A DNA stretch of 64,000 nucleotides from Candidatus Methylomirabilota bacterium (lineage in GTDB: Bacteria > Methylomirabilota > Methylomirabilia > Rokubacteriales > CSP1-6): positions 1-64,000 of the forward strand of contig DASTYT010000052.1 of assembly GCA_035764725.1 (NCBI GenBank), written 5' to 3'. Every line of letters starts with the position of its first letter. Positions within the stretch are counted from its first letter, which is position 1. Under the pieces are notes generated by a model that saw only the letters and a program-made list of their open reading frames with translations, ran no database searches and had not been told where the DNA came from. The translations under genes were made by a program, and so were the position numbers. This document shows, one piece after another, positions 38,056-46,944 of the stretch.

Positions 38056-40021
38056 GTGAGCCTTTCCGTCGACGCCGTGCGCGCGCTCGTGAACGGCGAG
38101 CACGGAGACCCATTTTCCGTGCTGGGCCCCCATGCGGAGGCCGACGGCGGCCTCGCATCGTTCCTCTACCGGCTCCGGGTCACCGATCGCGACGGCGCCG
38201 TCGCTGAGGTCGAGGATCCCTATCGGTTCCCTTCCTCGCTCTCCGACCTCGATCTCCACCTCCTCGGCGAGGGCACGCACTACCGCGTCTACGACGCGCT
38301 CGGCGCGCATCCCGTGCGCCTCGGCGGCGTCGAGGGGTATCGCTTCGCGGTGTGGGCACCGAACGCGCGTCGAGTGAGCGTTGTGGGCGACTGGAACGGT
38401 TGGGACGGGCGGCGGCACCCAATGCGCCTGCACCCAGGCAACGGGGTGTGGGAGCTCTTCATCCCCGCGCTCGGCCCGGACCTCCGCCACAAGTTCGAGG
38501 TCCTCTCGCGGTCCGGCGCGCCCATCGCGCAGAAGGCCGATCCCTTCGCGTTCGCCTTCGAGTCCGAGACGCCGCGCACCGCCGCGGTGACCACGCCCAT
38601 CCCCCAGCATGAATGGGGTGACGCCGGGCGGATGGCCGAGCGGGGACGGCGCCAGGCGCTTGATGCGCCGCTGAGCATCTACGAGGTGCACCTGGGCTCC
38701 TGGCGCCGCGTGCCCGAGGAGGGCCATCGCGTCCTCAGCTACCGGGAGCTCGCATCACGCCTCGCGGACTACGTGCTCGGGCTTCACCCACGTCGAGCTG
38801 CTCCCCATGATGGAGCATCCGTTCTATGGCTCATGGGGCTACCAGACCATCGGCTACTACGCGCCGACCAGACGATACGGTGAACCAACCGACTTCATGT
38901 CCTTCGTTGACCATTTGCATCAACGGGGGATCGGAGTTCTTCTCGACTGGGTGCCCGCGCACTTCCCCAAGGATCCCCACGGGCTCGTCTACTTCGACGG
39001 GACGCATCTCTACGAGCATGCCGACCCGCGCCTGCGTGAGCATCCCGACTGGGGCACCCGCGTGTTCAATTTCGGGCGCACCGAAGTGGCGAACTTCCTC
39101 ATCGGCAACGCGCTCTTCTGGCTCGATCGGTATCACCTCGACGGGCTGCGCGTCGACGCCGTCGCGTCCATGCTCTACCTCGACTACTCGCGCAAGCTCG
39201 GCCAGTGGCTGCCCAACCGGCACGGCGGCCGCGAGAACCTCGAGGCGATGACATTCATCAAGCGCCTCAACGAGGTGGTCTACGGTCACCATCCCGACGT
39301 GCTGATGGTCGCGGAGGAATCGACCTCGTGGCCCCAGGTGTCGCGCCCGGTATACGTGGGCGGGCTCGGCTTCGGGCTCAAGTGGAACATGGGCTGGATG
39401 CACGACGTGCTCGACTATGTCCACCGGGCGCCCGTGCACCGGAAATTCCACCAAAACCAGCTCACCTTCGGCATGCTCTACGCCTGGTCGGAGCACTTCG
39501 TGCTGCCGTTGTCCCACGACGAGGTGGTGCACGGCAAGGGCTCGCTGATCGCCAAGATGCCGGGTGACGAGTGGCAGCGCGCTGCGAACCTCCGTCTGCT
39601 CTACGGGTTCATGTGGGCGTACCCGGGGCGGAAGCTCCTCTTCATGGGCGGCGAGTTCGGGCAATCCGCCGAGTGGAACCACGACCGGAGCCTCGATTGG
39701 CACCTTCTCGACGCGGGGCCCTATCATCGAGGCGTCCAGAGCGTGGTGGCCTTCTGCCGGTTCGCCCGCGACCCAGCGAGCCTCGTGCTCTGCGTGGCGA
39801 GCTTCACCCCGGTGGTTCGCCGCGGCTATCGCGTGGGGGTCCCGCAAGCCGGCTATTACGCGGAGGCCGTCAACACCGACAGCGAGCACTACGCCGGGAG
39901 CAACGTCGGCAACGGGCCCGGCGTGCGCAGCGAGCCGGTGCCGTGGCACGGGCAGCCGCAGTCGGTCACGCTGGACCTTCCGCCGCTGGGCGCCCTGCTC
40001 TTCCGCTGGACGGGCCCCTGA
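38056..40021 (+). pseudogene. glgB: 1,4-alpha-glucan branching enzyme GlgB, single frameshift
   Basis: Makes alpha-1,6 branches in glycogen. From GTG 38056 the frame gives the N-terminal modules ([40 protein letters not shown]) as far as LADYVLGL. At about 38779-38784, in a run of three G, one extra base shifts the frame; removing it yields [20 protein letters not shown]. The remainder is intact: [20 protein letters not shown] (nucleophile Asp), VAEESTSWP (acid Glu), [15 protein letters not shown] and [19 protein letters not shown]. Because the lesion is one base in a homopolymer and the rest is perfect, a consensus error or very recent mutation is likely. Listed as frameshifted. Confidence 0.85.
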
Positions 40022-40025
40022 CGCC

Positions 40026-42146
40026 ATGGCGCAGCCCTCCCGACTCCGCCCTGGCTCCCCCGTCCCGCTCGGCGCGACATGGGACGGCAGCGGCGTCAAC
40101 GTCGCGATCTGGAGCGAGCATGCGACCGCGGTGGAGCTGTGCCTCTTCGACGCCGAGGATCCCGGCCGCGAGAAGGAGCGCATCCGGCTGACCGAGCGCA
40201 CCGACCAGGTCTGGCACGGCCGCGTGGCCGGTCTCGCACCCGGCGCGCTCTATGGCTACCGCGCGCACGGCCCGTACGCGCCGCGCGACGGCCATCGCTT
40301 CAACCCCGCCAAGCTCCTGCTCGACCCGTACGCGCGCGCCATCACCGGCAACGTGACGTGGCACGACGCCCTCCTGGGCGGCCGTGGGTCCGCCGACGCG
40401 GAGCCGGACGGTCGCGACAGCGCCCCCTACACCCCGCGCAGCGTCGTGGTGGACGGCGCCTTCGACTGGGGCGATGACCGCCCGCCCGCCACGCCGTGGC
40501 ACCGCACGGTGATCTACGAGGCTCACGTGAAGGGCCTCACCGCGCGACATCCCGATCTGCCGGCCGCCCTCCGAGGAACCTACGCGGGGCTGGGTGCCCC
40601 GCCCGTCATCGACTATCTCCGCAGCCTCGGCGTGACCGCGGTGGAGCTCCTCCCCGTGCACCACGCCCTCGCCGAGCGTGCGCTTGTCGCGCGCGGCCTC
40701 ACGAACTACTGGGGCTACAACTCGATCGGCTATTTCGCGCCCGACGCGCGCTTCGCCGCCTCGGGCTCGCGCGGCGAGCAAGTCACCGAGTTCAAGGCGA
40801 TGGTGCGCGCCCTGCACCGTGCGGGCATCGAGGTGATCCTCGACGTGGTGTACAACCACACCGCGGAGGGTGGCCGGCGCGGCCCGACGCTGTCGTTCCG
40901 CGGCCTCGGCGATGGCGCCTACTACTGGCTCGACCCCGCCGACGGTGCCGAGTACGTCGACTGGACCGGCTGCGGCAATAGCTGGCACACGCCGCACCCG
41001 CGTGCGCTGCAGCTTGTGATGGATAGCCTTCGCTATTGGGTGCAGGTGATGCGGGTCGACGGCTTCCGCTTCGACCTGGCGGCCGTGCTCGCGCGCACCG
41101 GGCTCGGCGACGTGAACCTCTACGCGCCCTTCCTCGGCGCCATCCGGCAGGATCCGGCGCTCGCCGGCGTGAAGATCATCGCGGAGGCCTGGGATGTGGG
41201 CCCCGACGGCTATCTCGTGGGCCGCTTTCCCGCGGGCTGGGCCGAGTGGAACGGCCGCTACCGGGACACCGTGCGCCGCTTCTGGCGCGGCGACGCCGGG
41301 CAGGCCGCCGACCTCGGCTTCCGGCTCACCGGGTCGAGCGACCTCTACGCCGCGAGCGGCCGACAGCCGTCCGCGAGCGTCAACTTCGTCACCGCGCACG
41401 ACGGCTTCACCCTTGCCGACGTCGTGAGCTACGAGCACAAGCGGAACGCCGCCAATGGCGAGGACAATCGCGACGGCACCGACGACAATCTGTCCTGGAA
41501 CTGGGGGGTCGAGGGGCCGACCTCCGATCCCGCCGTCGTCGCCCTCCGCGAGCGGCAGATGCGGAACTTCCTGGCCACACTGCTGCTGTCTCAGGGGGTG
41601 CCCATGCTGGCTCACGGAGACGAGGTGGCACGCACCCAGGCCGGGAACAACAATACCTACTGCCAGGACGGACCGATCAGTTGGCTCGGCTGGGATCCGT
41701 CGCCGTCGGCGGACGCGCAGCGCGCCTTCACGCGGCGCCTCATCGAGCTCCGCCGGGCGGAGCCGGTGTTCCGGCGCCGGACCTTCAGCACCGCCCGGGC
41801 GCTTACCTGGTTGCGCCCCGACGGCAAGGAGATGACGGCGGCGGACTGGAACGCGCCGGCCACGCGCGCGCTCGGCCTGCTCCTGCGCGGCGACCGCATC
41901 GACGAGGTGGACGAGGCGGGGGAGCCCATCGTGGGTGCCACCTTCCTGGTCCTCCTCAACGCCGCCGCCGCCGCCGTGCCCTTCATCGTGCCCGCGCCCC
42001 CCGGCGCCGCGCGCTGGACCGCCGTGCTCGACACCCGCCAGTGGGAGCCCCCGGCCGCGCCCGCCCTGCCCGCGGGCGGCACCTTCGCGCTCGCCGAGCG
42101 TTCCCTCGCCGTGCTGCGTTTGGACGTGGAAGGAGAGTGGCCGTGA
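40026..42146 (+). CDS. glgX: Glycogen debranching enzyme GlgX
   Basis: A 706-residue GH13 isoamylase-type enzyme that cleaves alpha-1,6 links of limit dextrins. From ATG 40026, four bases after the glgB stop: the CBM48-like start LGATWDGSGVNVAIWSEHAT, YGYRAHGPYAP, YWGYNSIGYFAPDARF, EVILDVVYNHTAEGG, VDGFRFDLAAVLAR (nucleophile Asp), KIIAEAWDVGPDGYLVG (acid Glu) and FVTAHDGFTLADVVSYEHKR. A C-terminal beta domain is present. It overlaps the next gene by 4 bases. Together with glgB this forms a glycogen unit. Confidence 0.95.
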   Translation: MAQPSRLRPGSPVPLGATWDGSGVNVAIWSEHATAVELCLFDAEDPGREKERIRLTERTDQVWHGRVAGLAPGALYGYRAHGPYAPRDGHRFNPAKLLLDPYARAITGNVTWHDALLGGRGSADAEPDGRDSAPYTPRSVVVDGAFDWGDDRPPATPWHRTVIYEAHVKGLTARHPDLPAALRGTYAGLGAPPVIDYLRSLGVTAVELLPVHHALAERALVARGLTNYWGYNSIGYFAPDARFAASGSRGEQVTEFKAMVRALHRAGIEVILDVVYNHTAEGGRRGPTLSFRGLGDGAYYWLDPADGAEYVDWTGCGNSWHTPHPRALQLVMDSLRYWVQVMRVDGFRFDLAAVLARTGLGDVNLYAPFLGAIRQDPALAGVKIIAEAWDVGPDGYLVGRFPAGWAEWNGRYRDTVRRFWRGDAGQAADLGFRLTGSSDLYAASGRQPSASVNFVTAHDGFTLADVVSYEHKRNAANGEDNRDGTDDNLSWNWGVEGPTSDPAVVALRERQMRNFLATLLLSQGVPMLAHGDEVARTQAGNNNTYCQDGPISWLGWDPSPSADAQRAFTRRLIELRRAEPVFRRRTFSTARALTWLRPDGKEMTAADWNAPATRALGLLLRGDRIDEVDEAGEPIVGATFLVLLNAAAAAVPFIVPAPPGAARWTAVLDTRQWEPPAAPALPAGGTFALAERSLAVLRLDVEGEWP

Positions 42147-43405
42147 CCCACATCGACGAGTTCGAATCCGATCTGCACCGGACGGCCCTATCACAGCTCG
42201 ATCGCGTGGCCGCGCGCCTGGGCCTCGACACCGACATCCACGTGCGCCTGCGGGCGCCGCGACGGGCGATGGTCGTGTCCATTCCCGTCCGCATGGACTC
42301 GGGGCGGACCGAAGTGTTCACCGGCTACCGCGTCCACCACTCCACCGTGCTGGGGCCCACCAAGGGCGGCCTCCGCTACGACGCGGACGTGAGCCTGGGC
42401 GAGGTTACCGCGCTCGCGATGCTGATGAGCTGGAAGTGCGCGCTGATGTCGCTGCCCTACGGGGGCGCCAAGGGGGGCGTACGCTGCAACCCGCGCGCGA
42501 TGTCGGCAACCGAGCGCGAGAACCTCACGCGCCGCTACACCGCCGAGATCATCCTGATGATCGGTCCCGATCTCGACATCCCCGCCCCCGATCTCGGCAC
42601 CGACGAGCAGACGATGGCCTGGATGATGGACACATACTCGATGACCCAGGGCAAGAGCGTGCCCGGTGTCGTCACCGGCAAGCCGCTCATCGTGGGCGGC
42701 TCGGCGGGACGGCGCGAGGCCACTGGCCGCGGCATCGTGTACTGCCTCTACCAGGCAGCCCACCACACCGGCCAGCAGCTGCGCGGCAAGTCGGTGGTGA
42801 TCCAGGGCTTCGGCAACGTGGGGAGCGTGGCCGCCCGCCTTCTCTGGCGCGACGGCGCGGTGGTGGCGGGCGTGAGCGACGTGAAGGGCGCGGTCTGGAA
42901 TCCCAACGGCCTCGACATCCGGCAGCTCGAGGCGCACGTGGCCGCCACGGGGAGCGTGGTGGGATTCCCCGGCGCCGACCCGCTCGACAACGCCGTCCTC
43001 CTGGAGCAGCCGTGCGACATCCTGATTCCCGCCGCGGTCGGCTCGCAAATCCATGCGGGCAACGCCGAGCGTATCCGCGCCCACATCGTGGCCGAGGGCG
43101 CCAACGGCCCCACCACGCCCGAAGCCGACGTGATCCTCCACGACCGCGGGGTCACCGTCATCCCGGACATCCTGTGCAACGCGGGCGGTGTGGTCGTGTC
43201 CTACTTCGAGTGGGTGCAGGGGCTGCAGTACTACTTCTGGAAGGAAAGCGAGATCACGGCCCGCCTGCAGGAAGTCATGGCTCGCGCGTTCAATCGTGTG
43301 TGGGGCGTGGGCCAGAAGGAGGGCGTGGATCTGCGCACCGCCGCTCTGATGGAAGGTGTCCGTCGGGTGGCCGAGGGCTACCGAGTCCGCGGCCTCTACC
43401 CCTGA
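42143..43405 (+). CDS. Glu/Leu/Phe/Val dehydrogenase (glutamate dehydrogenase family)
   Basis: A 420-residue NAD(P)-dependent oxidative deaminase. GTG 42143 follows AAGGAGAGTGGCC and overlaps the glgX stop (GTGA). Seen: GYRVHHSTVLGPTKGGLRYD, MSWKCALMSLPYGGAKGGVR (catalytic Lys), DIPAPDLGTDEQTMAWMMDT, GRREATGRGI, the Rossmann motif VVIQGFGNVGSVAARLL and PDILCNAGGVVVSYFEWVQG. Size and motifs fit hexameric glutamate dehydrogenase; exact amino-acid specificity is uncertain. Confidence 0.93.
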   Translation: MTHIDEFESDLHRTALSQLDRVAARLGLDTDIHVRLRAPRRAMVVSIPVRMDSGRTEVFTGYRVHHSTVLGPTKGGLRYDADVSLGEVTALAMLMSWKCALMSLPYGGAKGGVRCNPRAMSATERENLTRRYTAEIILMIGPDLDIPAPDLGTDEQTMAWMMDTYSMTQGKSVPGVVTGKPLIVGGSAGRREATGRGIVYCLYQAAHHTGQQLRGKSVVIQGFGNVGSVAARLLWRDGAVVAGVSDVKGAVWNPNGLDIRQLEAHVAATGSVVGFPGADPLDNAVLLEQPCDILIPAAVGSQIHAGNAERIRAHIVAEGANGPTTPEADVILHDRGVTVIPDILCNAGGVVVSYFEWVQGLQYYFWKESEITARLQEVMARAFNRVWGVGQKEGVDLRTAALMEGVRRVAEGYRVRGLYP

Positions 43406-43455
43406 AAGCGCCGGCTCCCATTCGCCGGGACGGCCCTCGTCGCCGGCGCTCGCTG

Positions 43456-43828
43456 ATGCAGAACCGCGCCTTTGCCGCCTGGTTCGGGGTGCTCGGCTCC
43501 GGATTCACGGTGCTGCTCGCGGGCGAGCTGGAGACCTGGGCCGCGGTGTTCGGGCGCACGCTCACCACGCGCCACGTCACTCGCCGCGCTGTGGACGGGC
43601 TGGGGCCGGGTGCTCGTCGCAGGGCTCCTGATCTTCGCCGGCACCGAGCTGTTCGAGCGGCGGCTCCACTTGATCATGCCCGCAGTGTTCCCCCGGACTT
43701 ACCTCGACGAGGGGCTGGAGCTGCTCGCGAACACGTTCTTCGTGCTGGCCCTGTGGGAGCGGGAGCGCGTCGAGCCGGTGCGCCCCTGGCCGAAGGGCGT
43801 GCCCTACGCGTCGCGGTCGATCGTGTAG
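43456..43828 (+). pseudogene. Small membrane protein, apparently frameshifted
   Basis: From ATG 43456 one frame gives a hydrophobic start (MQNRAFAAWFGVLGSGFTVL, ending near AAVFGRTLT). From about 43560 the neighbouring frame gives SLAALWTGWGRVLVAGLLIF, AGTELFERRLHLIMPAVFP and YLDEGLELLANTFFVLALWE to a stop at 43828. Joined by a shift they form a protein of about 120 residues with three membrane segments. The second half looks clearly coding. No named family. It converges on the GT2 gene, overlapping it by 25 bases. Confidence 0.45.
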
Positions 43829-44523
43829 CGCAGCGCGCGGCGCTGCATCCAGCGCACGACGAGCAGATCGTGAAATCCACGGCTCGCACGGCCGAGCCCG
43901 AACTTCGACGCGCCGAACCGCCGCGCCCGATGCACCACCGGCACCTCCGACACTCGGTAGCCGGCCATCCGCAGCAGCGTGGGAACGAAGCGGTGCATGC
44001 CGTTGTAGGGCAGCAGGGCCGTCCGGCATTCACGGCGGAACGCGCGCAGCGTGCAGGCGCTGTCGCGCACGTGCTCGTGGGTGAGCGCGTTCCGCACCGT
44101 ATTGGCGATTCGCGAGGACCAGCGCTTGACGAGCGTGTCGTCGCGGCGGATGCGCGACCCCATGGCGGCATCGGCGCCCTCGAGCGCGGCGACGAGACGG
44201 GGAATGTCGGCCGGGTTGCTCTGGAGATCGCTGTCGAGCGTCACGAAGATGGGGGAGGTCACGCGCTGGTACCCCGCGTCGAGGGCGGCGGTGAGCCCGG
44301 CGTGCCGGGCCAGCCGGACGTACCGCACCCGCGGGTCCTTCTCGGCGAGCGCGCGGAGCCAGGCGCCGCTCCCGTCGGTGCTGGCATCGTCGACGAAGAC
44401 CACCTCAACGCGGCTCCAGTGGGCGTCCAGCACCGTGGAGAGCTCGTCCCAGAGCACGGGCAAGCTCTCCACCTCGTTGAAGACCGGCAGCACCACCTGC
44501 AGCTCGAGCGGATCGAGCGTCAC
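43804..44523 (-). CDS. Family 2 glycosyltransferase (polyprenyl-phosphate sugar transferase type)
   Basis: A 239-residue enzyme starting at GTG 44523 (GTGA overlap with the GT39 stop). GT-A fold motifs: LQVVLPVFNEVESLPVLWDE, VVFVDDASTDGSGAWL, ARHAGLTAALDAGYQ, FVTLDSDLQSNPADIPRL and the DPMS/ArnC-like GSRIRRDDTLVKRWSSRIAN. No C-terminal membrane pair is present. It probably loads a sugar onto undecaprenyl phosphate for its neighbour, the GT39 enzyme. The donor sugar is unknown. Confidence 0.88.
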   Translation of the reverse strand: MTLDPLELQVVLPVFNEVESLPVLWDELSTVLDAHWSRVEVVFVDDASTDGSGAWLRALAEKDPRVRYVRLARHAGLTAALDAGYQRVTSPIFVTLDSDLQSNPADIPRLVAALEGADAAMGSRIRRDDTLVKRWSSRIANTVRNALTHEHVRDSACTLRAFRRECRTALLPYNGMHRFVPTLLRMAGYRVSEVPVVHRARRFGASKFGLGRASRGFHDLLVVRWMQRRALRYTIDRDA

Positions 44524-46178
44524 CGGCAGGGCCCCACCATCACGACCGACCGCGTGCCGCGCCCAGCCTGACCCATCACGCACCAGCTGCGGTGCGCGTG
44601 CGGACGCAGCTCATGCCACGTGGACGGGCGCAGGAGCAAGTTGCCGCTGGCCGGATAGTCGAGGGTCGCGCGAATGACGTTGACCTTCGCCACCTCTTGC
44701 ACGGGGTGATCGAGGTAGAAGTCGAACGCGAGATTGGCGTCGGGGAAGCCCAGGATCGGCACGTCCTTCTCGAGCCGCGGCCGCATCGCCTCGGCGAACG
44801 CCTCGATGGGCATCTGCTCGTTCATCCGGGCGGGATAGAGCCCGCCCTCGACGAAGAGCACGCAGGCCATGGCGGCGGCGATCCACCCGACCGCCGCGGC
44901 CGGCGAGCCGCGGGTCCACAGGGCATGGAGCGCCAGCAGGAGGCCGACGAGCACCAGCAGAACGAGCAGGGGGCCTTCGCGAGACACGTCGAGCATCGAA
45001 GTCAGCTGCGTGGCGTTGTGCCCCGCCCGCCGCCCGAGCACCAGGCGGGTGGCCTGCACGAGGGCAAGCGCCGCGAGGATCAGCACGATACCGGTATTGA
45101 CGCGCATGAGGGCCCGCGTCCTCGCGGTGATCCCGGTGACCGCGGCGGCCACGAGCACAGCGAAGACGGGGTAAACCGGCAGGACATACCGAGCCCGCTG
45201 TTGGACGGCCAGCGCGATCAGGACCATCGTGACGGCCGCCCAGGCGACGACCGGACGGTAGGCTACGCGCTCCGGAGCGCGGCGCCACCACGCCACGAGC
45301 ACCGCGCCCCAGAGCGTCCACGGCAGGAACGAGATCAGCCCCCCGGTGAGCGGGATCGATGACACGCGATCGAAGCGGTTGAGGTACCAGGCGAGCGCGG
45401 TTCCGGCGTCGGTGGACTGCCCGCTGTCGTGGCCGGGCGTCAGCAGATACGGAATGGCCCAGGGCAGCATGAGCACCGCGACCACGGCGAATCCGAGGAG
45501 GGGCCGCAGCGGTGCGAAACCCGAGCGGCCACGCGCCGCGAGCACGGCAGCGGCGCCGGCCGGCACCACCAGCAAGGCGGGCAGGCCCTTGATCCACATC
45601 GCCCCCGCGATGCAGCCGTAGAGCCCGAGCAGATGGGCGCGGCTGGGCGTCTCGTCCCGCACGGCGGCGAGCAGGAAGTACAGCACCCAGGTCAGCCACG
45701 CCGTAAGTGCCATGTCGGGCAGCAGCGCGTGGCTGTGGAGGTAGAAGCCCGGGCTCGTGCCGACCAGGGCCACCGCCACGAGCCCGGCCACGGGGCCCGA
45801 CAGGAGCCGCGCGATCGCGAACGTCCCGGCCAGGGCGACGAGGGCGGCGACCACCGAGGGGATCGCGGCGGTGTGCTGGGACACGTGACCGCTCGGCCAG
45901 GACACCAGCGCGACGCTCCAGAAGTAGAGCGGCGGCTTGTTGAGATAGGCCTCGTCGCGGACCTTCACGGGGAGCCGGACGCCGTGGCGGAGGGTCGCGC
46001 GCGCGAGCAAGGCCTGGCGCGCCTCGTCCTGGTTCCAGAGCGAACGCTCGCCGAGCGGGATCACGTAGATGACGAGCGCCAGCGCGAGCAGCGCGACGAG
46101 CGCGAGGCGAGGCCGCGCGACGAGCCGGGACGCCGCGTCGTGCCGTTCGCGTTCGAGCGCCTGAGCGGACAGCTCCAC
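44520..46178 (-). CDS. GT39/ArnT-like integral membrane glycosyltransferase
   Basis: A 552-residue protein with about 12 membrane segments. The first periplasmic loop carries LGERSLWNQDEARQALLARA and DEAYLNKPPLYFWSVALVSW, the acidic and K-P-P-L motifs of the ArnT/PMT superfamily, which transfers sugars from polyprenyl phosphate to lipid A or proteins. IAGAMWIKGLPALLVVPAGA lies in the core. A soluble C-terminal domain (LEKDVPILGFPDANLAFDFY) follows. It is coupled to the GT2 gene downstream, forming a two-step envelope-modifying pair. The acceptor is not known. Confidence 0.88.
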   Translation of the reverse strand: MELSAQALERERHDAASRLVARPRLALVALLALALVIYVIPLGERSLWNQDEARQALLARATLRHGVRLPVKVRDEAYLNKPPLYFWSVALVSWPSGHVSQHTAAIPSVVAALVALAGTFAIARLLSGPVAGLVAVALVGTSPGFYLHSHALLPDMALTAWLTWVLYFLLAAVRDETPSRAHLLGLYGCIAGAMWIKGLPALLVVPAGAAAVLAARGRSGFAPLRPLLGFAVVAVLMLPWAIPYLLTPGHDSGQSTDAGTALAWYLNRFDRVSSIPLTGGLISFLPWTLWGAVLVAWWRRAPERVAYRPVVAWAAVTMVLIALAVQQRARYVLPVYPVFAVLVAAAVTGITARTRALMRVNTGIVLILAALALVQATRLVLGRRAGHNATQLTSMLDVSREGPLLVLLVLVGLLLALHALWTRGSPAAAVGWIAAAMACVLFVEGGLYPARMNEQMPIEAFAEAMRPRLEKDVPILGFPDANLAFDFYLDHPVQEVAKVNVIRATLDYPASGNLLLRPSTWHELRPHAHRSWCVMGQAGRGTRSVVMVGPCR

Positions 46179-46182
46179 GGCG

Positions 46183-46944
46183 CTAGCGGCCCCGCTCGTG
46201 CAGCCAGCGGGTGTGCTTCTTGATCACGCGCAGCACGGCGGCCACGACGAGGCTCAGCAAGAGCAGGAGCGGCCACATGTAGTCGGAGCGGGCCCACTCG
46301 TCGAGCGGCGTGCCCTCGAAGACTAGGTCCGTGAAGGCGTCGATCACGAAGAAGCTGGCGGTGATGACGAGCAGCCCGTGATACTCGCGGCGGAGCACGG
46401 TGCGCCAGGAGAACGGCAGATCGGGCGGCCGCCACAGGGACAGCCGCGGGATGAACGCCGGCGTGTGCTCCACCCACCGCAGGTACTCGGCGCCGAAGCG
46501 CTCGGCCAGGAACTCCTCCTCGGCGGCGACGATGCGCTCGAGGTAGAGCCAGCCGGCGAGGGCGACGATGGCGGCCAGCCACCAGACCTTGATGGCCAGG
46601 ACGAGCCCGAGCGCGATGATCGCGTTCCCCAGGTAGAGCGGATTCCGAACGATCGAGTAGATGCCGGTGGTGTTGAGGCAATCGGCGCGCAAGTGACGCG
46701 TGCCGCGTCCGGAGGTGCCCCGGGGCGTGTAGCCGATGGTGTAGCAGCGGATCCCCAGCCCGACGAGCGCCACCGCGAGACACGCCCCCGCCCAGAGCGT
46801 CTCGAGGCTCTCTCCCATCATCGCGTTGAGCTGGGCGCTCTCACGGAGCGAGAGCGCGAGCACCGGGAGGAGGAGGAGCGGCAGGAAGCTCCGCCAGCGG
46901 AACAGGAAGCGGCCGTTGCCGACCAGCACGTCCTTGATCCTCAC
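46183..46944 (-). CDS. Isoprenylcysteine methyltransferase-like (ICMT/PEMT) membrane protein
   Basis: A 253-residue membrane protein from GTG 46944, which follows AAGGAGGCGTGCT and overlaps the upstream gene (GTGA). The ICMT/PEMT core is visible: GIRCYTIGYTPRGTSGRG, TTGIYSIVRNPLYLGNAIIA and AEEEFLAERFGAEYLRWVEH, where the R-N-P-x-Y and E-E motifs bind SAM. Bacterial members methylate lipids or small molecules; the substrate is unclear. Two extra C-terminal membrane segments follow the core. Confidence 0.85.
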   Translation of the reverse strand: MRIKDVLVGNGRFLFRWRSFLPLLLLPVLALSLRESAQLNAMMGESLETLWAGACLAVALVGLGIRCYTIGYTPRGTSGRGTRHLRADCLNTTGIYSIVRNPLYLGNAIIALGLVLAIKVWWLAAIVALAGWLYLERIVAAEEEFLAERFGAEYLRWVEHTPAFIPRLSLWRPPDLPFSWRTVLRREYHGLLVITASFFVIDAFTDLVFEGTPLDEWARSDYMWPLLLLLSLVVAAVLRVIKKHTRWLHERGR

